Source: Jannaschia seohaensis (GTDB lineage: Bacteria; Pseudomonadota; Alphaproteobacteria; Rhodobacterales; Rhodobacteraceae). Taken from it: 64,000 nucleotides of DNA. The first letter of the stretch is position 1; the number at the start of each line of letters is the position of its first letter. The notes under the pieces are model-generated. The model saw only the letters and a program-made list of their open reading frames with translations, searched no databases and had not been told where the DNA came from. The position numbers were made by a program, and so were the translations under genes. Where the stretch lies: assembly GCF_900116765.1 (NCBI RefSeq), contig NZ_UETC01000003.1, forward strand, positions 410,793 to 474,792, read 5' to 3'. Of the stretch, positions 52,137-63,913 are shown piece after piece.

Positions 52137-53647
52137 TGGAGGCCGGCGCGACAATCGCCGTCATCGGCGCGGGCACAATGGGGCGCGGGATCGTGCAGGC
52201 TTTGGCCTCCGCCGGCTTCCGCGTGCTGGTCCACGACCAGAGCGCCGACGCGGCGCGGGCGGGCGCGGATTTCGCGATCCGCATGCTCGGGCGGGCGGCC
52301 GAAAAGGGCCGCATGGATCCGGTGGCGGCAGAGGCCGCACAGGGGCGCATCTCTGTCGCGGGTGCGCTGGAGGATCTCGCCCCGGCAGCCATGGCGATCG
52401 AGGCCGTGGCCGAGATGCTCGACGTCAAGCAGGCGCTCTTCGCCCGGCTGGAAGAGCTGCTCGCCCCCGACGCGGTCCTCGCGACGAACACCTCCTCGCT
52501 CTCCATCGCGGCCATCGCGGCGGGCATGCGCGATCCCGACCGCGTCGTCGGCCTGCATTTCTTCAATCCGGTTCCCTTGATGAAGGTCGTCGAAGTGATC
52601 GCGGGCCTCAAGACCGGGCAGGCGGCGACCGAAGCCGCGCTCTCGGTGGCGGCGCAGATGGGCTATCGCGCGATCCAGTGCCGGGACGCGCCGGGCTTTC
52701 TGATCAACCACGCGGGACGGGGGCTGACGACCGAGGGGCTGCGCATCGTGCAGGAGGGGCTGGCGGCCGAGGTCGATGTGGACCGCGTGATGCGCGAGGG
52801 CCTCGGATTTCGCATGGGGCCGTTCGAGCTCTTGGACTTGACCGGGCTCGATGTGTCACTGCCGGTCTTTCGCCAGATCTACGACCAGTTCTTCCAGGAT
52901 CCGCGCTATCGGCCCGGTGTGCATCTCGCCGCGCGGGTGGCCGCGGGACTCTACGGGCGCAAATCCGGCGAGGGATTTTATGCCTATCCCGACGGGGTGC
53001 GGCGCGATCCGGACGAAGCGGCGCCAGATGGCCAGCCGCCCCAGCGCGTCTGGGTTCCACCCCGGATGCGCGACGACCTGTCGGCGATCCTGCCCGCGCT
53101 CGGCGAAGCGGGCTGTGCCATCGACGAGAGCGCCGACGCGCCCCCGGACGGCGCGCTTCTGGTGGCGCCATGGGGAGACGACGCCACGGAGACGGCGCAA
53201 CGGCTGGCCCTCGATGCCGCGCGCGTGATCGCGATCGACCCGCTGACCCAGGCGGCGGACCGGGTGACGCTGATGGGCACGCCCGCCACGGACCCGGCGC
53301 TGCTGGACGGGGTTCATGCCGCGCTGCGCGCCTCCGGGCGGGACGTCACGGCGATCGGGGACAGCCCCGGTTTCATCGCGCAGCGTATCCTCGCCGTCAT
53401 CGTGAACATCGCCTGCGAGATCGCCCAACTCCGGATCGCCACCCCCGCCGATATCGACGACGGCGTGCGGCTTGGCCTCGGTTATCCGAAGGGGCCGCTC
53501 GCCTTCGGCGACGCCGTGGGCCCGGCGCGGATCATGCACATCCTGACCCGGCTCTCCGCGCTGACCGGAGACCCGCGATACCGGCCGAGCCAATGGCTGC
53601 GCCAGCGCGCGACACTCGGTCTGAGCCTCGGTGAGACGAAAGGATAG
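52136..53647 (+). CDS. 3-hydroxyacyl-CoA dehydrogenase, PaaH-like
   Basis: A 503-residue NAD-dependent enzyme oxidising 3-hydroxyacyl-CoA. The Rossmann motif VIGAGTMGRGI is at 9-19, HFFNPVPLMKVVEVI is the family signature, and two C-terminal 3HCDH domains (GFLINHAGRG; GFIAQRILAVIVNIACEIA) give the double-length form seen in PaaH/PaaC of phenylacetate breakdown. This supplies a fully intact dehydrogenase for a pathway in which the multifunctional protein encoded downstream has lost its own cofactor motif. Confidence 0.88.
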   Translation: MEAGATIAVIGAGTMGRGIVQALASAGFRVLVHDQSADAARAGADFAIRMLGRAAEKGRMDPVAAEAAQGRISVAGALEDLAPAAMAIEAVAEMLDVKQALFARLEELLAPDAVLATNTSSLSIAAIAAGMRDPDRVVGLHFFNPVPLMKVVEVIAGLKTGQAATEAALSVAAQMGYRAIQCRDAPGFLINHAGRGLTTEGLRIVQEGLAAEVDVDRVMREGLGFRMGPFELLDLTGLDVSLPVFRQIYDQFFQDPRYRPGVHLAARVAAGLYGRKSGEGFYAYPDGVRRDPDEAAPDGQPPQRVWVPPRMRDDLSAILPALGEAGCAIDESADAPPDGALLVAPWGDDATETAQRLALDAARVIAIDPLTQAADRVTLMGTPATDPALLDGVHAALRASGRDVTAIGDSPGFIAQRILAVIVNIACEIAQLRIATPADIDDGVRLGLGYPKGPLAFGDAVGPARIMHILTRLSALTGDPRYRPSQWLRQRATLGLSLGETKG

Positions 53648-53651
53648 CGCG

Positions 53652-55127
53652 ATGAAGGACTACCACATGTGGATCGGTGGCGCCCCGTGCGAGGCGGCGT
53701 CGGGCGCGCGCTTCACCTCGACCAATCCCTACACCCGGGAGGAATGGGCGCGGTTCCCCCGCGCCTCGGCGGATGATGTCGATCACGCGGTCCGGAGCGC
53801 CCACGCGGCCTTCACCGATGGAGACTGGCCGACCTGGACCGCCAGTGCGCGCGGCGCGGCGCTTGTCCGCCTCGCGGCGCTCGTGACCGAACATGCCGAC
53901 CGGCTCGCCGAGATCGAGGTGCGCGACAACGGCAAGCTTTTCGCGGAGATGTCCAACCAGGCGCGCTACATGGCGAACTGGTATGCCTATTACGGCGGGC
54001 TGGCCGACAAGGTCGAAGGCCTCGTGCCGCCGATCGACAAGCCCGGCGTGCTCAACATGGTGACCTACGAGCCGTTGGGCGTCTGCGCGCTGATCACGCC
54101 ATGGAACTCGCCGCTGCTGCTGCTCGCATGGAAGCTCGCGCCCGCGCTGGCCGCCGGCAACACCGTCGTCATCAAGCCCTCGGAATACACCTCCGCCTCG
54201 ACGCTGGAACTCATGGCGCTGGTCGAGGAGGCAGGCATTCCGGCGGGCGTGGTCAATGTCGTCACCGGCTTTGGAGACGAGGCGGGTATGCCGCTGGTGA
54301 CGCATCCCCTGGTGCGGAAGGTCGCGTTCACGGGCGGCGAGGCGGCGGGCCGTGCGATCAACGAGGCCGCGGCGCGCGACTTCAAGAAGGTGACGCTGGA
54401 GCTGGGGGGCAAATCGCCCAACATCGTGTTCGACGACGCCGATCTCGACGCGGCCGTGCCCGGCGCCATCTCCGGCATCTTCGCCGCCTCCGGCCAGACC
54501 TGCATCGCGGGCTCGCGGCTCCTGCTCCATGATGGCATCTACGACGCCTTTCTCGAACGCCTGCTGGAGATGACTCGGGCGGCGAAGCTCGGCGATCCGA
54601 TGGAGGCGGATACCAACATCTCGCCGGTCGCGACCGAAGCGCAGCACCGCAAGATCCTCGACTATATCGAGATCGCCAAGGCCGAGGGCGCGACTTGCGT
54701 GCTTGGCGGCAAGGCGGCAAGCCCCGGCGGCGCGCCGGGCTATTTCGTCGAGCCCACGATCTTCACCGACGTGCGCAACGACATGCGCATCGCGCAGGAA
54801 GAGGTGTTCGGCCCGGTCTTGTCGATCATGCCATTTTCCGACGAGGACGAAGCTGTCGCGATCGCCAACGACGTGCTCTACGGCCTCGCGGCGGGTGTCT
54901 GGACCAACGACCTGCACCGCGCGTTGTCGATGTCGCGCCGGCTTCAGGCGGGCACGATCTGGGTCAACACCTACCGTTCCACCAGCTACACGACGCCATT
55001 CGGCGGCTACAAGTTGAGCGGGCTGGGCCGGGAAAATGGCAGCCAGGCGATCATGGAGTATCTACAGCCCAAATCCGTGTGGCTGGCCGAACCGAGAGCG
55101 GTCGCCAACCCGTTCATCCGGCGCTGA
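53652..55127 (+). CDS. aldehyde dehydrogenase
   Basis: A 491-residue NAD(P)-dependent aldehyde dehydrogenase. General base Glu250 (VTLELGGKSPNIVF) and nucleophile Cys284 (ASGQTCIAGSR) are intact, with the oxyanion Asn in TPWNSP at 150-154. The aldehyde is unknown; it may act after the GMC alcohol oxidase. The start at 53,652 lies five bases after the preceding stop, and GAAAGGA precedes it. It is followed by a thiolase gene after 24 bases. Confidence 0.92.
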   Translation: MKDYHMWIGGAPCEAASGARFTSTNPYTREEWARFPRASADDVDHAVRSAHAAFTDGDWPTWTASARGAALVRLAALVTEHADRLAEIEVRDNGKLFAEMSNQARYMANWYAYYGGLADKVEGLVPPIDKPGVLNMVTYEPLGVCALITPWNSPLLLLAWKLAPALAAGNTVVIKPSEYTSASTLELMALVEEAGIPAGVVNVVTGFGDEAGMPLVTHPLVRKVAFTGGEAAGRAINEAAARDFKKVTLELGGKSPNIVFDDADLDAAVPGAISGIFAASGQTCIAGSRLLLHDGIYDAFLERLLEMTRAAKLGDPMEADTNISPVATEAQHRKILDYIEIAKAEGATCVLGGKAASPGGAPGYFVEPTIFTDVRNDMRIAQEEVFGPVLSIMPFSDEDEAVAIANDVLYGLAAGVWTNDLHRALSMSRRLQAGTIWVNTYRSTSYTTPFGGYKLSGLGRENGSQAIMEYLQPKSVWLAEPRAVANPFIRR

Positions 55128-55151
55128 GACGAACCGAGGGAGGAGGCAGAC

Positions 55152-56365
<1,214 letters not shown>

Positions 56366-56369
<4 letters not shown>

Positions 56370-58036
56370 AGGGGCCCGTCCACATTGCGCAATCCGAAGG
56401 GCTGGCCTGGGTCACCATCGACAACCCGCCCGTCAACGCCATATCGGCTGCCGTCCGGCAGGCGCTCGCGGAGGCCGTGGATGCGGTCGGACGCATGCCG
56501 GTCGCCGCCGCCGTGCTGCGATGCGCGGGGCGGACCTTCGTGGCCGGGGGGGACATTACCGAGTTCGACGCGCCGCCGGTCCCGCCGGACCTGCCCGACG
56601 TGATCCGCGCGATCGAGGATTGTCCGGTGCCGTGGATCGCCGCGATGCATGGCAGCGTCTTCGGCGGGGGTCTGGAGATCGCGCTTGGCTGCGCGTGGCG
56701 GGTCGCCGTTCCCGGCACCTGCTTCGCGCTTCCGGAGGTGACGCTGGGCATCGTACCAGGGGCGGGCGGAACCCAGCGGCTGCCGCGCCTCGTGGGCGCG
56801 GCACTTGCGCTGCGGATGGCAAGCAGCGGCGCGCCGGTGACGGGCGAGACGTTCCACGAGGCGGGCGGGCTGACGGCCCTGCTGCCCGATCTCGAAGACC
56901 CGACACTGCTCAATTTCGCGCGTGGTCTGAACACGCGCCCGGCTCCGGTCCGGTCCGGGACGGTCGCGCCGATGCCGCCGTCGTGGTGGGCCGATCAGAG
57001 GGAGACGATCGCGAAAGAGGCCGGCGGCGCCGTCGGGCCGTTGGAGAATTTCCAGTTGATCGCAAAAGCCGCCGATCTCCCTTTCGAAGAGGGGCAGCCG
57101 CTTGAGCGTGCGCGTCATCTGGCGCTTCGGGTCGCCCCGCAGTCACGGGCGCTGCGGCATCTTTTCCTCGCCGAACGCGCGGCGGCACGGCCGCCCGTCC
57201 CGCTGCCCTTGGCCCGGCCCGCGCTCGCTTCCGTCCTGCTGCCCGGGACCGACCGCCTCGCGGACCGGATTCGCGGCGCATTGGCGCGCGCGGGCGTTGA
57301 CGTCATCGAGGCGCCGCGCCCCGAGGCGCCCCGCCCGAACCTGATCCTGCTGACCGGATCCGAGGATGTCGTCGCGGAGGCCGATCTGGCGGATGTGCCC
57401 GTGCTTCGGGCCTTGGAGCCCGGGACGGCGCCCGCGCTCGCAGGGGGTGGGTCCGATGTCGTGCTCTGCCTGGGGCCATCGGGCGCAGAGGCGATGGAGA
57501 TCGCAGCCGGCCCCGATGCGCCGCCCGCGTCCGTCGCTCTGTCGCTCGCTCTGGCAAGGCGGCTTCGCCTCACGCCGGTCTTCTCCGTCCCTGGCCCGGG
57601 CCTGGTGATGGCGCGGATCGCCCAGGCGGTTGCGCGCCACCGCGCGGCCTGCGGCACGACCGCCGCGGACATCGCCGAGGCGTGGCGTCGTTTCGGCGGG
57701 CAGGACAATGCCCTTATCGCGCCGCCGGAGGTCTCCGGCGGCCTCGAACCTGGTCTGCCCGACCCCGCGGCACAACCGGGACCGGTCCTGCAAGGGCTTC
57801 TCGCGGTGCTCACCAACGAATGTGCCTGCTGTGTCGAAGAGAGGCAGGTGAGAGGCGCCGCCGCGGTCGACGTGATCGCCGTCAGGGCCTTCGGCTTCCC
57901 GCGGTGGCGGGGCGGTCCGATCCATTACGCGGAGACAGTAGGGAACGACATAGTGGCGGAGTGGATGCAAGCTGTCACGCGGTGCGCGCCCGGCGAATGG
58001 CGGCTCTCGACCATGCTGGATTCGGTGACCGCATGA
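56366..58036 (+). CDS. FadJ-like multifunctional protein with degenerate dehydrogenase half
   Basis: A 556-residue protein, shorter than the usual 680-730 residues of FadB/FadJ. The N-terminal crotonase domain is intact: oxyanion loop VAGGDITEF and both catalytic glutamates, in GGGLEIALG and [15 protein letters not shown]. In the dehydrogenase part the NAD motif, normally GAGTMGxGI, reads [20 protein letters not shown], and the Rossmann core and HFF(N)P motif are missing. Only the C-terminal half-domain is clear ([17 protein letters not shown]). I infer an enoyl-CoA hydratase that has lost 3-hydroxyacyl-CoA dehydrogenase activity, which the separate dehydrogenase at 52,136 can replace. It overlaps both neighbours by four bases. 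Confidence 0.82.
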
Positions 58037-58827
58037 GCGGCGCGGACCATCTGCTCGTCCGACAGGACGGAGCCTGTCTGCATCTGACGCTGAACCGTCC
58101 GGAGAAGCTCAACGCGTTGACGACGGAGACCGTGACGGGGCTCACCCATGCGATCCAACAGGCCAGCACGGATCCGGAGGTGCGGGCGATCCTGTTGACC
58201 GGGACGGGGCGCGCCTTCTGTACGGGTCAGGATCTCGGGCGCCGGAATCCGGATGGGCCGGACTGGCCGCCGGACCTGAGCGCCAGTGTCGAGACGGTCT
58301 ACGGCCCGCTCATCAAATCCATCTTGCGCTCTCCCAAGCCGCTGGTCTGTGCCGTGAACGGCGTGGCGGCCGGGGCAGGGGCCAACCTTGCGCTGGCCTG
58401 CGACATCGTGCTGGCCTCCAAGACTGCGCGCTTCATCCAGTCCTTTTCCCGGGTCGGCCTGATCCCGGATGCCGCAGGCACATGGGTGCTGCCGCGGCTG
58501 ATCGGTCTGGCGCGGGCGCGGGCGATCTGCCTGACGGGCCGCCCGGTCACGGCGGCGGAGGCCGAAGCTTGGGGTATGATCTGGAAATCCGTTCCCGATC
58601 CGGATCTTGCGGCAGAGGCGCGGGCGCTCGCGACCTCGCTTGCGGCGGGTCCAACACGCGCCCTCGGCCTCACGAAGGAGGCGCTGCTGGCATCCGCCGG
58701 GGCGTCGCTCGACGAGCAAATCTCGGCGGAAGCCCGCGCGCAAGCGGAGGCCGGGGCGACATCCGATTACGCCGAGGGCGTCCGGGCCTTTCTGCAAAAG
58801 CGGCAGCCACGGTTCCGGGGCGAGTGA
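58033..58827 (+). CDS. enoyl-CoA hydratase/isomerase, PaaG-like
   Basis: A 264-residue crotonase-fold protein. The oxyanion loop GRAFCTGQDLGRR is typical of PaaG-type isomerases. The first catalytic glutamate of hydratases is absent (GAGANLALACD) and the second position reads SFSRVGLIPDAAGT, with the Asp used by isomerases. It is therefore more likely a double-bond or oxepin-type isomerase than a hydratase. It overlaps the preceding gene by four bases and ends the catabolic operon. A 12-base GC palindrome follows the stop codon. Confidence 0.87.
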   Translation: MSGADHLLVRQDGACLHLTLNRPEKLNALTTETVTGLTHAIQQASTDPEVRAILLTGTGRAFCTGQDLGRRNPDGPDWPPDLSASVETVYGPLIKSILRSPKPLVCAVNGVAAGAGANLALACDIVLASKTARFIQSFSRVGLIPDAAGTWVLPRLIGLARARAICLTGRPVTAAEAEAWGMIWKSVPDPDLAAEARALATSLAAGPTRALGLTKEALLASAGASLDEQISAEARAQAEAGATSDYAEGVRAFLQKRQPRFRGE

Positions 58828-59266
58828 CCGGCGCGCCGGCGGGGGCAGGGCGCAGGCACGACTGCCACCGCCGGCTGGCAACCAGAACGCTCCGCGGGGC
58901 CTTCGCCGGGCGTTCAAGAAGAGTCTCGCGCCCGCGTTCACCAACGAGACGGTCGAAGGACGCAGAGGGGCCTCCGCACGGATCAACATGAAAAGGGACC
59001 CCACAAATCTGGCCGCAGCCGGATTGCACGCGGCCCGGTTCACGAGGACAGGTGGGACAGGAGAGCAGGCCGGGGCCGGACGTTCTCCGGTCTCGATGGG
59101 AACCCGGCGAACAGGATCGATCAGGGATCGCCAAGACCCGGATCGAGTTGTCGCGGGAAGCGGAGACAGGAGGCGCGCCCGCGGTCCATGGCCCGCGGGC
59201 CAGGTAATTGACTGCGATTGCCAACGATCAAGGCGCAAGCCACGCCGCTGTCGCTAGTCTTTCCGC
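58828..59266. other. intergenic region between the catabolic and export operons
   Basis: About 440 bases without a recognisable gene. CCGGCGCGCCGG at 58,828-58,839 is a perfect palindrome right after the last catabolic stop and could form a small hairpin. The rest shows only chance arginine-rich frames. The promoter of the export operon should be in the last 100 bases; TTGACTGCGATTGCC at about 59,210 is a possible -35 region. Confidence 0.4.
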
Positions 59267-59992
59267 ATGTCAGAAGAGGCCTCGGGACACCCAGCGATCC
59301 TGCGCACTGCAGCGGTCACGAAAGTCTACCGCACGGGTGCGGTCGCCGTTCACGCACTACGCGGGATCGACTTCGCCCTTTATCCCCACGAAGTCGTCGC
59401 CCTTCTGGGCGCATCGGGATCGGGAAAATCGACGCTGCTGAATATCCTCGGAGGGCTCGACCGTCCCACATCCGGTCGCATTTTCTTCCGTGACCGCGAG
59501 CTCACGAACCTCGATGACGAGGAGCTGACCGAGTTCCGGCGCGCGCATGTGGGCTTTGTCTTCCAATTCTACAATCTCGTGCCCAGCCTGACGGCGCGCG
59601 AGAATGTGGCGCTCGTGACCGAGGTGGCCGAGAACCCGATGCGCCCGGAAGAGGCGCTGGAGCAGGTAGGCCTTTCGGCGCGGCTCGATCATTTCCCCTC
59701 GGAACTCTCGGGGGGTGAGCAACAGCGCGTCTCGATCGCACGGGCCATCGCCAAGCGCCCCGAGATCCTGCTCTGCGATGAGCCGACCGGCGCGCTGGAC
59801 AGCACAACCGGCGTAACGGTTCTCGACGCGCTGATCGAGGTCAACCGCAATCTTGGGACGGCCACCGCGCTCATCACGCATAACGTCGAGATCCGGCGCA
59901 TCGCCGACCGCGTCGTCTACATGGCGGACGGTCGGATCACCCGTGTTGAGGAGAACGAAGCCCGCGTGGCGCCTTCGGAGGTGAGCTGGTGA
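59267..59992 (+). CDS. ABC exporter ATPase, MacB/LolD/DevA type
   Basis: A 241-residue ATPase for the permease and membrane-fusion protein that follow. Walker [10 protein letters not shown] (48-56), Q-loop [17 protein letters not shown] (the LolD/MacB signature wording), ABC signature LSGGEQQR, Walker [13 protein letters not shown] and switch His in [10 protein letters not shown] are intact. The start lacks a strong ribosome site. Its stop overlaps the permease GTG. Confidence 0.92.
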   Translation: MSEEASGHPAILRTAAVTKVYRTGAVAVHALRGIDFALYPHEVVALLGASGSGKSTLLNILGGLDRPTSGRIFFRDRELTNLDDEELTEFRRAHVGFVFQFYNLVPSLTARENVALVTEVAENPMRPEEALEQVGLSARLDHFPSELSGGEQQRVSIARAIAKRPEILLCDEPTGALDSTTGVTVLDALIEVNRNLGTATALITHNVEIRRIADRVVYMADGRITRVEENEARVAPSEVSW

Positions 59993-62355
59993 TGCGGATG
60001 CTGGACCGCAAGCTCCTGCGCGACTTGCGGCAGATCTGGGTGCAGTGCCTCGCCATCGCACTGGTGCTGGGGTGCGGGATCATGGTGCTGATCCTGGCGA
60101 CCGGGACGCAGCGGTCGCTCGAAGCCACGCGGGCGGCTTATTACGAGCAGAACCGCTTTGCCGACGTCTTCGCGACCCTCACCCGAGCGCCCCGCAGCCT
60201 GCTGGCCGAGATCGCGCGGCTCGATGGCGTGGCCCGGGTCGAAGGGCGCGTCGTGTTCACCGCCATGATCGATCTCGAGGGCAAGCCAGAGCCCGCTGCG
60301 GCCATCGTCATCTCCGTCCCGCCGAGCGGCGAGCCGGTGCTGAATGTGCCAGTGGTGCGCCTTGGGCGCATGCCCCGGCCCGACCATCTGGAGGAGGTCG
60401 CCGTCTCGGAGGCCTTCGCCGAAGCCAACGGATTGCGGCCCGGCGACAGCTTCCGCGCCGTTCTGAACGGCCAGATGCGGCCCCTGCGGGTCGTGGGGCT
60501 GGTGATATCGCCCGAATACATCTACACGGTCGGGTCCGGTGCGATCGAGCCTGACGACGAGAATTTCGGTATTCTCTGGCTCAGCGAACGCGCCGCAGCC
60601 TCGGCCAAGGACCTTTCGGGCGCGTTCAACGACCTGACGCTGACGTTGGCGCGCGGTGCCGACGAAAGGGCGGTCATTGCGGGCGTCGACCGCCTCCTTG
60701 CGCCTTATGGCGGAACCGGCGCCTACGGGCGCGACCGGCAGCCCTCGAACGTGTTCATCGAGGGCGAGTTGAAGCAGCTCGGCGCCATGGCGACGGTGCT
60801 CCCGCCGATCTTCCTCGCCGTCTCGGCGGTTCTCGTGAACATGGTCCTCGGGCGGCTCGTGGCTCTCGACCGGGGACAGATCGGGCTCTTCAAGGCAGTC
60901 GGCTACAAGACGCGGGCGATCTCGGCGCATTACACGAAGATGACAGTCGGAATCGGCCTTGTCGGCATCCTGCTCGGCTGGGCCTTCGGCTGGTGGCTGG
61001 GACACGGGCTGACGGAAATCTACACGCGCTATTTCCGCTTCCCCAGCCTGCTCTATCGGCCGGGTGCCGCGCCGATGGCGATCTCGGGCCTGCTCGGGAT
61101 GGCGGCGGCGGTCTTCGGCGGCCTTCGCGCGGTGCGGTCCGCGACGCGTCTTCCACCGGCGGTCGCCATGTCGCCGGCGGCCCCCCCGGTCTACCATCGC
61201 GGCTGGCTCGACCGGCTGGGGGGACGGCTTCGGTTCCGGCAAACGACGATGATGATCCTGCGTTCGCTGGTGCGCTGGCCGGGACGCGCGGCCGTCACGC
61301 TCTTTGGTGTCTCCGGATCGGTCGCCGTGCTGGTCACGTCCTTCTTTACCTTCGACGCGATCGACCTGATCCTCGACGAGCTGTTCGAGCGCGCCAACCG
61401 GCAGGATGCGACGGTAACGCTTGCCCATCCGGTCAATGCGCGCGCCGAGCTCGATGCGCTTGCTCTGCCAGGCGTCATGGCGGTCGAGGGTCTTTACGCC
61501 GCGCCGGTCCGGCTCGTGAACGGCACGCGCTCGCGGCTGGTGAGCCTGCAGGCGCGCGCGCCGGACGCCCGGCTCTCGCGGCTGCTCGATGCCGATGGTG
61601 AGGCTTTGCAGATGCCCACGGCCGGCCTCGCGCTTGCGGCGGGTCTGGCCGATGCCCTCGCGGTGGAGCCCGGCGACCGGATCCGGGTAGATCTCCTGAG
61701 TGCCCCACGCGGAACCTGGGAGATCCCGGTCTCCGCCGTCATCCGCCAGAGCCTGGGACAGGACGCCTATATGAACCGGGACGCGTTCTTCCAGCTGATT
61801 GGAGAGGCGCCGCAGGTCAACATGCTCCACTTGGCCATCGACCGGAACAGGCTGCCCGAGCTTCAGGCCAAGGTGCAGGAGACACCCACCATCGCGCGCT
61901 TCACGCTCTGGAGTGAAATACGGCGGCAGTTCGAGGAGACGCTCGACGAAAGCCTGGCGACGATGACCGTGATCTTCGCGTCGCTCGGGATGCTCATAAC
62001 CATCGGCGTCGTCTACAATGCCGCCCGGATCCAGTTGGCCGAACGCGCCTACGAACTGGCGTCTCTCCGGGTGCTCGGGTTCCGCCGCAGCGAAGTGGCC
62101 TATGTGCTCATGGCCGAGCAGATGCTTTTGACCCTCGCCGCCATTCCGGCGGGCTGGCTCTTCGGATACGGGTTCTGCATGCTCATGGCGGAAGGATTTT
62201 CCACCGAGGTGGTCACGATCCCGGTGGTGGTCACCCGCCGGACCTACGCCGTTGCCACCCTGATCGTCATCCTGACGGCGCTTGCCTCCGTCCTCGTTGT
62301 GCGGCGCAGGCTGGACCGCATCGATATCGTTCATTCGCTCAAGCAGAAGGAATAA
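59989..62355 (+). CDS. ABC exporter permease with two FtsX domains
   Basis: A 788-789-residue inner-membrane protein. Two FtsX-type domains each have a large periplasmic loop: the first has helices near residues 20-40 and three around 265-400 ([38 protein letters not shown]), the second starts about residue 430 ([20 protein letters not shown]) and ends with [20 protein letters not shown] and [19 protein letters not shown]. This is the double-length form rather than the half-size DevC/MacB form. The start is GTG 59,989 or ATG 59,992. Mechanotransmission-type export of a lipid-like or peptide substrate is typical for the family; the substrate is unknown. Confidence 0.9.
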   Translation: MMRMLDRKLLRDLRQIWVQCLAIALVLGCGIMVLILATGTQRSLEATRAAYYEQNRFADVFATLTRAPRSLLAEIARLDGVARVEGRVVFTAMIDLEGKPEPAAAIVISVPPSGEPVLNVPVVRLGRMPRPDHLEEVAVSEAFAEANGLRPGDSFRAVLNGQMRPLRVVGLVISPEYIYTVGSGAIEPDDENFGILWLSERAAASAKDLSGAFNDLTLTLARGADERAVIAGVDRLLAPYGGTGAYGRDRQPSNVFIEGELKQLGAMATVLPPIFLAVSAVLVNMVLGRLVALDRGQIGLFKAVGYKTRAISAHYTKMTVGIGLVGILLGWAFGWWLGHGLTEIYTRYFRFPSLLYRPGAAPMAISGLLGMAAAVFGGLRAVRSATRLPPAVAMSPAAPPVYHRGWLDRLGGRLRFRQTTMMILRSLVRWPGRAAVTLFGVSGSVAVLVTSFFTFDAIDLILDELFERANRQDATVTLAHPVNARAELDALALPGVMAVEGLYAAPVRLVNGTRSRLVSLQARAPDARLSRLLDADGEALQMPTAGLALAAGLADALAVEPGDRIRVDLLSAPRGTWEIPVSAVIRQSLGQDAYMNRDAFFQLIGEAPQVNMLHLAIDRNRLPELQAKVQETPTIARFTLWSEIRRQFEETLDESLATMTVIFASLGMLITIGVVYNAARIQLAERAYELASLRVLGFRRSEVAYVLMAEQMLLTLAAIPAGWLFGYGFCMLMAEGFSTEVVTIPVVVTRRTYAVATLIVILTALASVLVVRRRLDRIDIVHSLKQKE

Positions 62356-62357
62356 CC

Positions 62358-63581
62358 GTGTTCCGATCCGCCCGAACCGTCTCCGTCGCGCTGATCGCCG
62401 CCCTGGTGGCCGGTGGGCTAATCTGGGCGCTGCTGCCCGCGCGGGTGCGCGTCGATCTTGTCGCCGTGCGGCGGGGGCCGATGCAGGTCACCGTCTCGGC
62501 GGAAGGGATCACCCGCGTCCGCGACACCTGGCTTGTGACTGCGCCCGTCACCGGTGAAGCAAGGCGCTCACCCGTCCATGTCGGCGACGCCGTGACGGCG
62601 GGCGAGACCGTCGTCGCGGCGATCGAGCCGGCCGAGCCGCCTTTCCTCGATGCGCGCGCCCGCAGGCTGGCCGAGGCCGCCGTTGTGGAGGCCGAGGCCG
62701 CGGTGCGTCTGGCCGGGGCGAGCCTTTTCCGGGCCGAGACCGAACTCATGCATTTCGAGGCCGAACTCGACCGGGCCCGCGCGCTGACCGACCGCGGCAC
62801 GCTCGCGCAGGCGATGCTGGAGGATGCCGAGCAGGCCGCGCTCTCGGCGCGCGCGGCGCGGGACGTGGCTCAGTCCGATCTCGACATGCGGCGCGCCACG
62901 CTTGCTCGGATGGAGGCGCAACTGGAAGGACCGGAGACGCTCGCGTTCGACGGGTCCGCCGATTGCTGCGTCGAGATCACCGCGCCGCGCACCGGCGTTG
63001 TTCTCGACCTCGTGGACGAGAGCGCGCGGCTGGTCACCGCGGGCGAAACCCTCCTGATGATCGGCGATCCGGAGGATCTCGAAATCCATGTCGACCTTCT
63101 GTCGAACGACGCGATCGGCGTGGTCCTCGGGACCCGCGCCCGCGTCGAGCGTTGGGGCGGTGACACGGTGCTCGATGCCGAAGTCCGGCAGATCGAACCC
63201 TCGGCCTTCACGCGCGTCTCGGCCCTTGGCATCGAGGAACAACGCGTGCCGGTCGTCCTCGACATCCTGTCACCGGCGACAGAGCGCGTGGGCCTCGGCG
63301 ACCGCTACCGCGTCTATGTGACCCTCGTCACCTGGGAGGGGAAGGACGTGCTCCAGGTGCCGCAAAGCGCGCTGTTCCGTTCGGCGGGCGAATGGGCGCT
63401 GTTCGTGGAAGAGGACGGGCGGGCGGCTCAAAGGTCCGTGAAGGTCGGCCATATGTCCAGCGACTGGGCCGAGATCGTCTCGGGCGTCCCGGAAGGCGCG
63501 CGGGTGATCGCCTATCCCGGCTCCTCCATCGAGGATGGAACCCGTATCGAACCCCGCGAGACCGCGGCCGAAGCGTCCTGA
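62358..63581 (+). CDS. HlyD/MFP-family membrane fusion protein
   Basis: A 407-residue periplasmic adaptor anchored by an N-terminal membrane segment (VALIAALVAGGLIWALLPA). The lipoyl halves (VTAPVTGEARRSPVHVGDAV and APRTGVVLDLVDESARLVTA) flank an alpha-hairpin rich in Ala, Glu and Arg (about 95-190), followed by a beta-barrel and the membrane-proximal domain (GDRYRVYVTLVTWEGKDVLQ). It links the ABC pair to an outer-membrane channel, not encoded here. The GTG start at 62,358 has AGAAGGAA upstream and lies two bases after the permease stop. Confidence 0.9.
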   Translation: MFRSARTVSVALIAALVAGGLIWALLPARVRVDLVAVRRGPMQVTVSAEGITRVRDTWLVTAPVTGEARRSPVHVGDAVTAGETVVAAIEPAEPPFLDARARRLAEAAVVEAEAAVRLAGASLFRAETELMHFEAELDRARALTDRGTLAQAMLEDAEQAALSARAARDVAQSDLDMRRATLARMEAQLEGPETLAFDGSADCCVEITAPRTGVVLDLVDESARLVTAGETLLMIGDPEDLEIHVDLLSNDAIGVVLGTRARVERWGGDTVLDAEVRQIEPSAFTRVSALGIEEQRVPVVLDILSPATERVGLGDRYRVYVTLVTWEGKDVLQVPQSALFRSAGEWALFVEEDGRAAQRSVKVGHMSSDWAEIVSGVPEGARVIAYPGSSIEDGTRIEPRETAAEAS

Positions 63582-63913
63582 CCCGTCGCCGGCACTGAAT
63601 GCGCCAAAGCATGGGGACTTGAGGCAGCGATCCGGACAACATCACGCTGGTCCGGCGTCGTCGGGTCACGCCCTGCTCCCTTGCACGAGAGAGGGCAGCG
63701 CTGCGACCTCTTCGGCTGGCTCGGTCGCGACCGGTTACGTCTCTGCGATGCCCAGGACGCACAGCGCGTTCAGGATCGCGGCGACGCCGCTTTCGACGGA
63801 GATACGGCGCGCGGCCCGCTCGGCTATCACGCCGCTAAAGCACCGGACGTTATCTCCGAGTCACATTTTGCGTTGGCGGCGGTCCCGTGGCTCCCTCTGT
63901 CGGGTGTCTTGTC
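63582..63913. other. intergenic region, probably including the left end of an IS element
   Basis: About 330 bases with no confident gene. The minus strand has a short alanine/glutamate-rich frame around 63,730-63,830 that I cannot assign. Since a transposase starts at 63,914, the terminal inverted repeat of its element should lie in the last 50-120 bases; I cannot identify it without the other end. Confidence 0.35.

Noticed and set aside
58828..58839. CCGGCGCGCCGG as a transcription terminator
   Set aside because: The palindrome has no loop or U-tract and similar GC palindromes are common in this DNA; left as a note only.
59917..62334. An 805-codon minus-strand frame
   Set aside because: Antisense to the FtsX-domain permease; charged, low-complexity translation with no domain.
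63579..63668. Imperfect inverted match between TGACCCGTCGCCGG and CGTCGTCGGGTCA
   Set aside because: The arms are 60 bases apart and need a 3-base gap; not convincing as a terminator or IS end.
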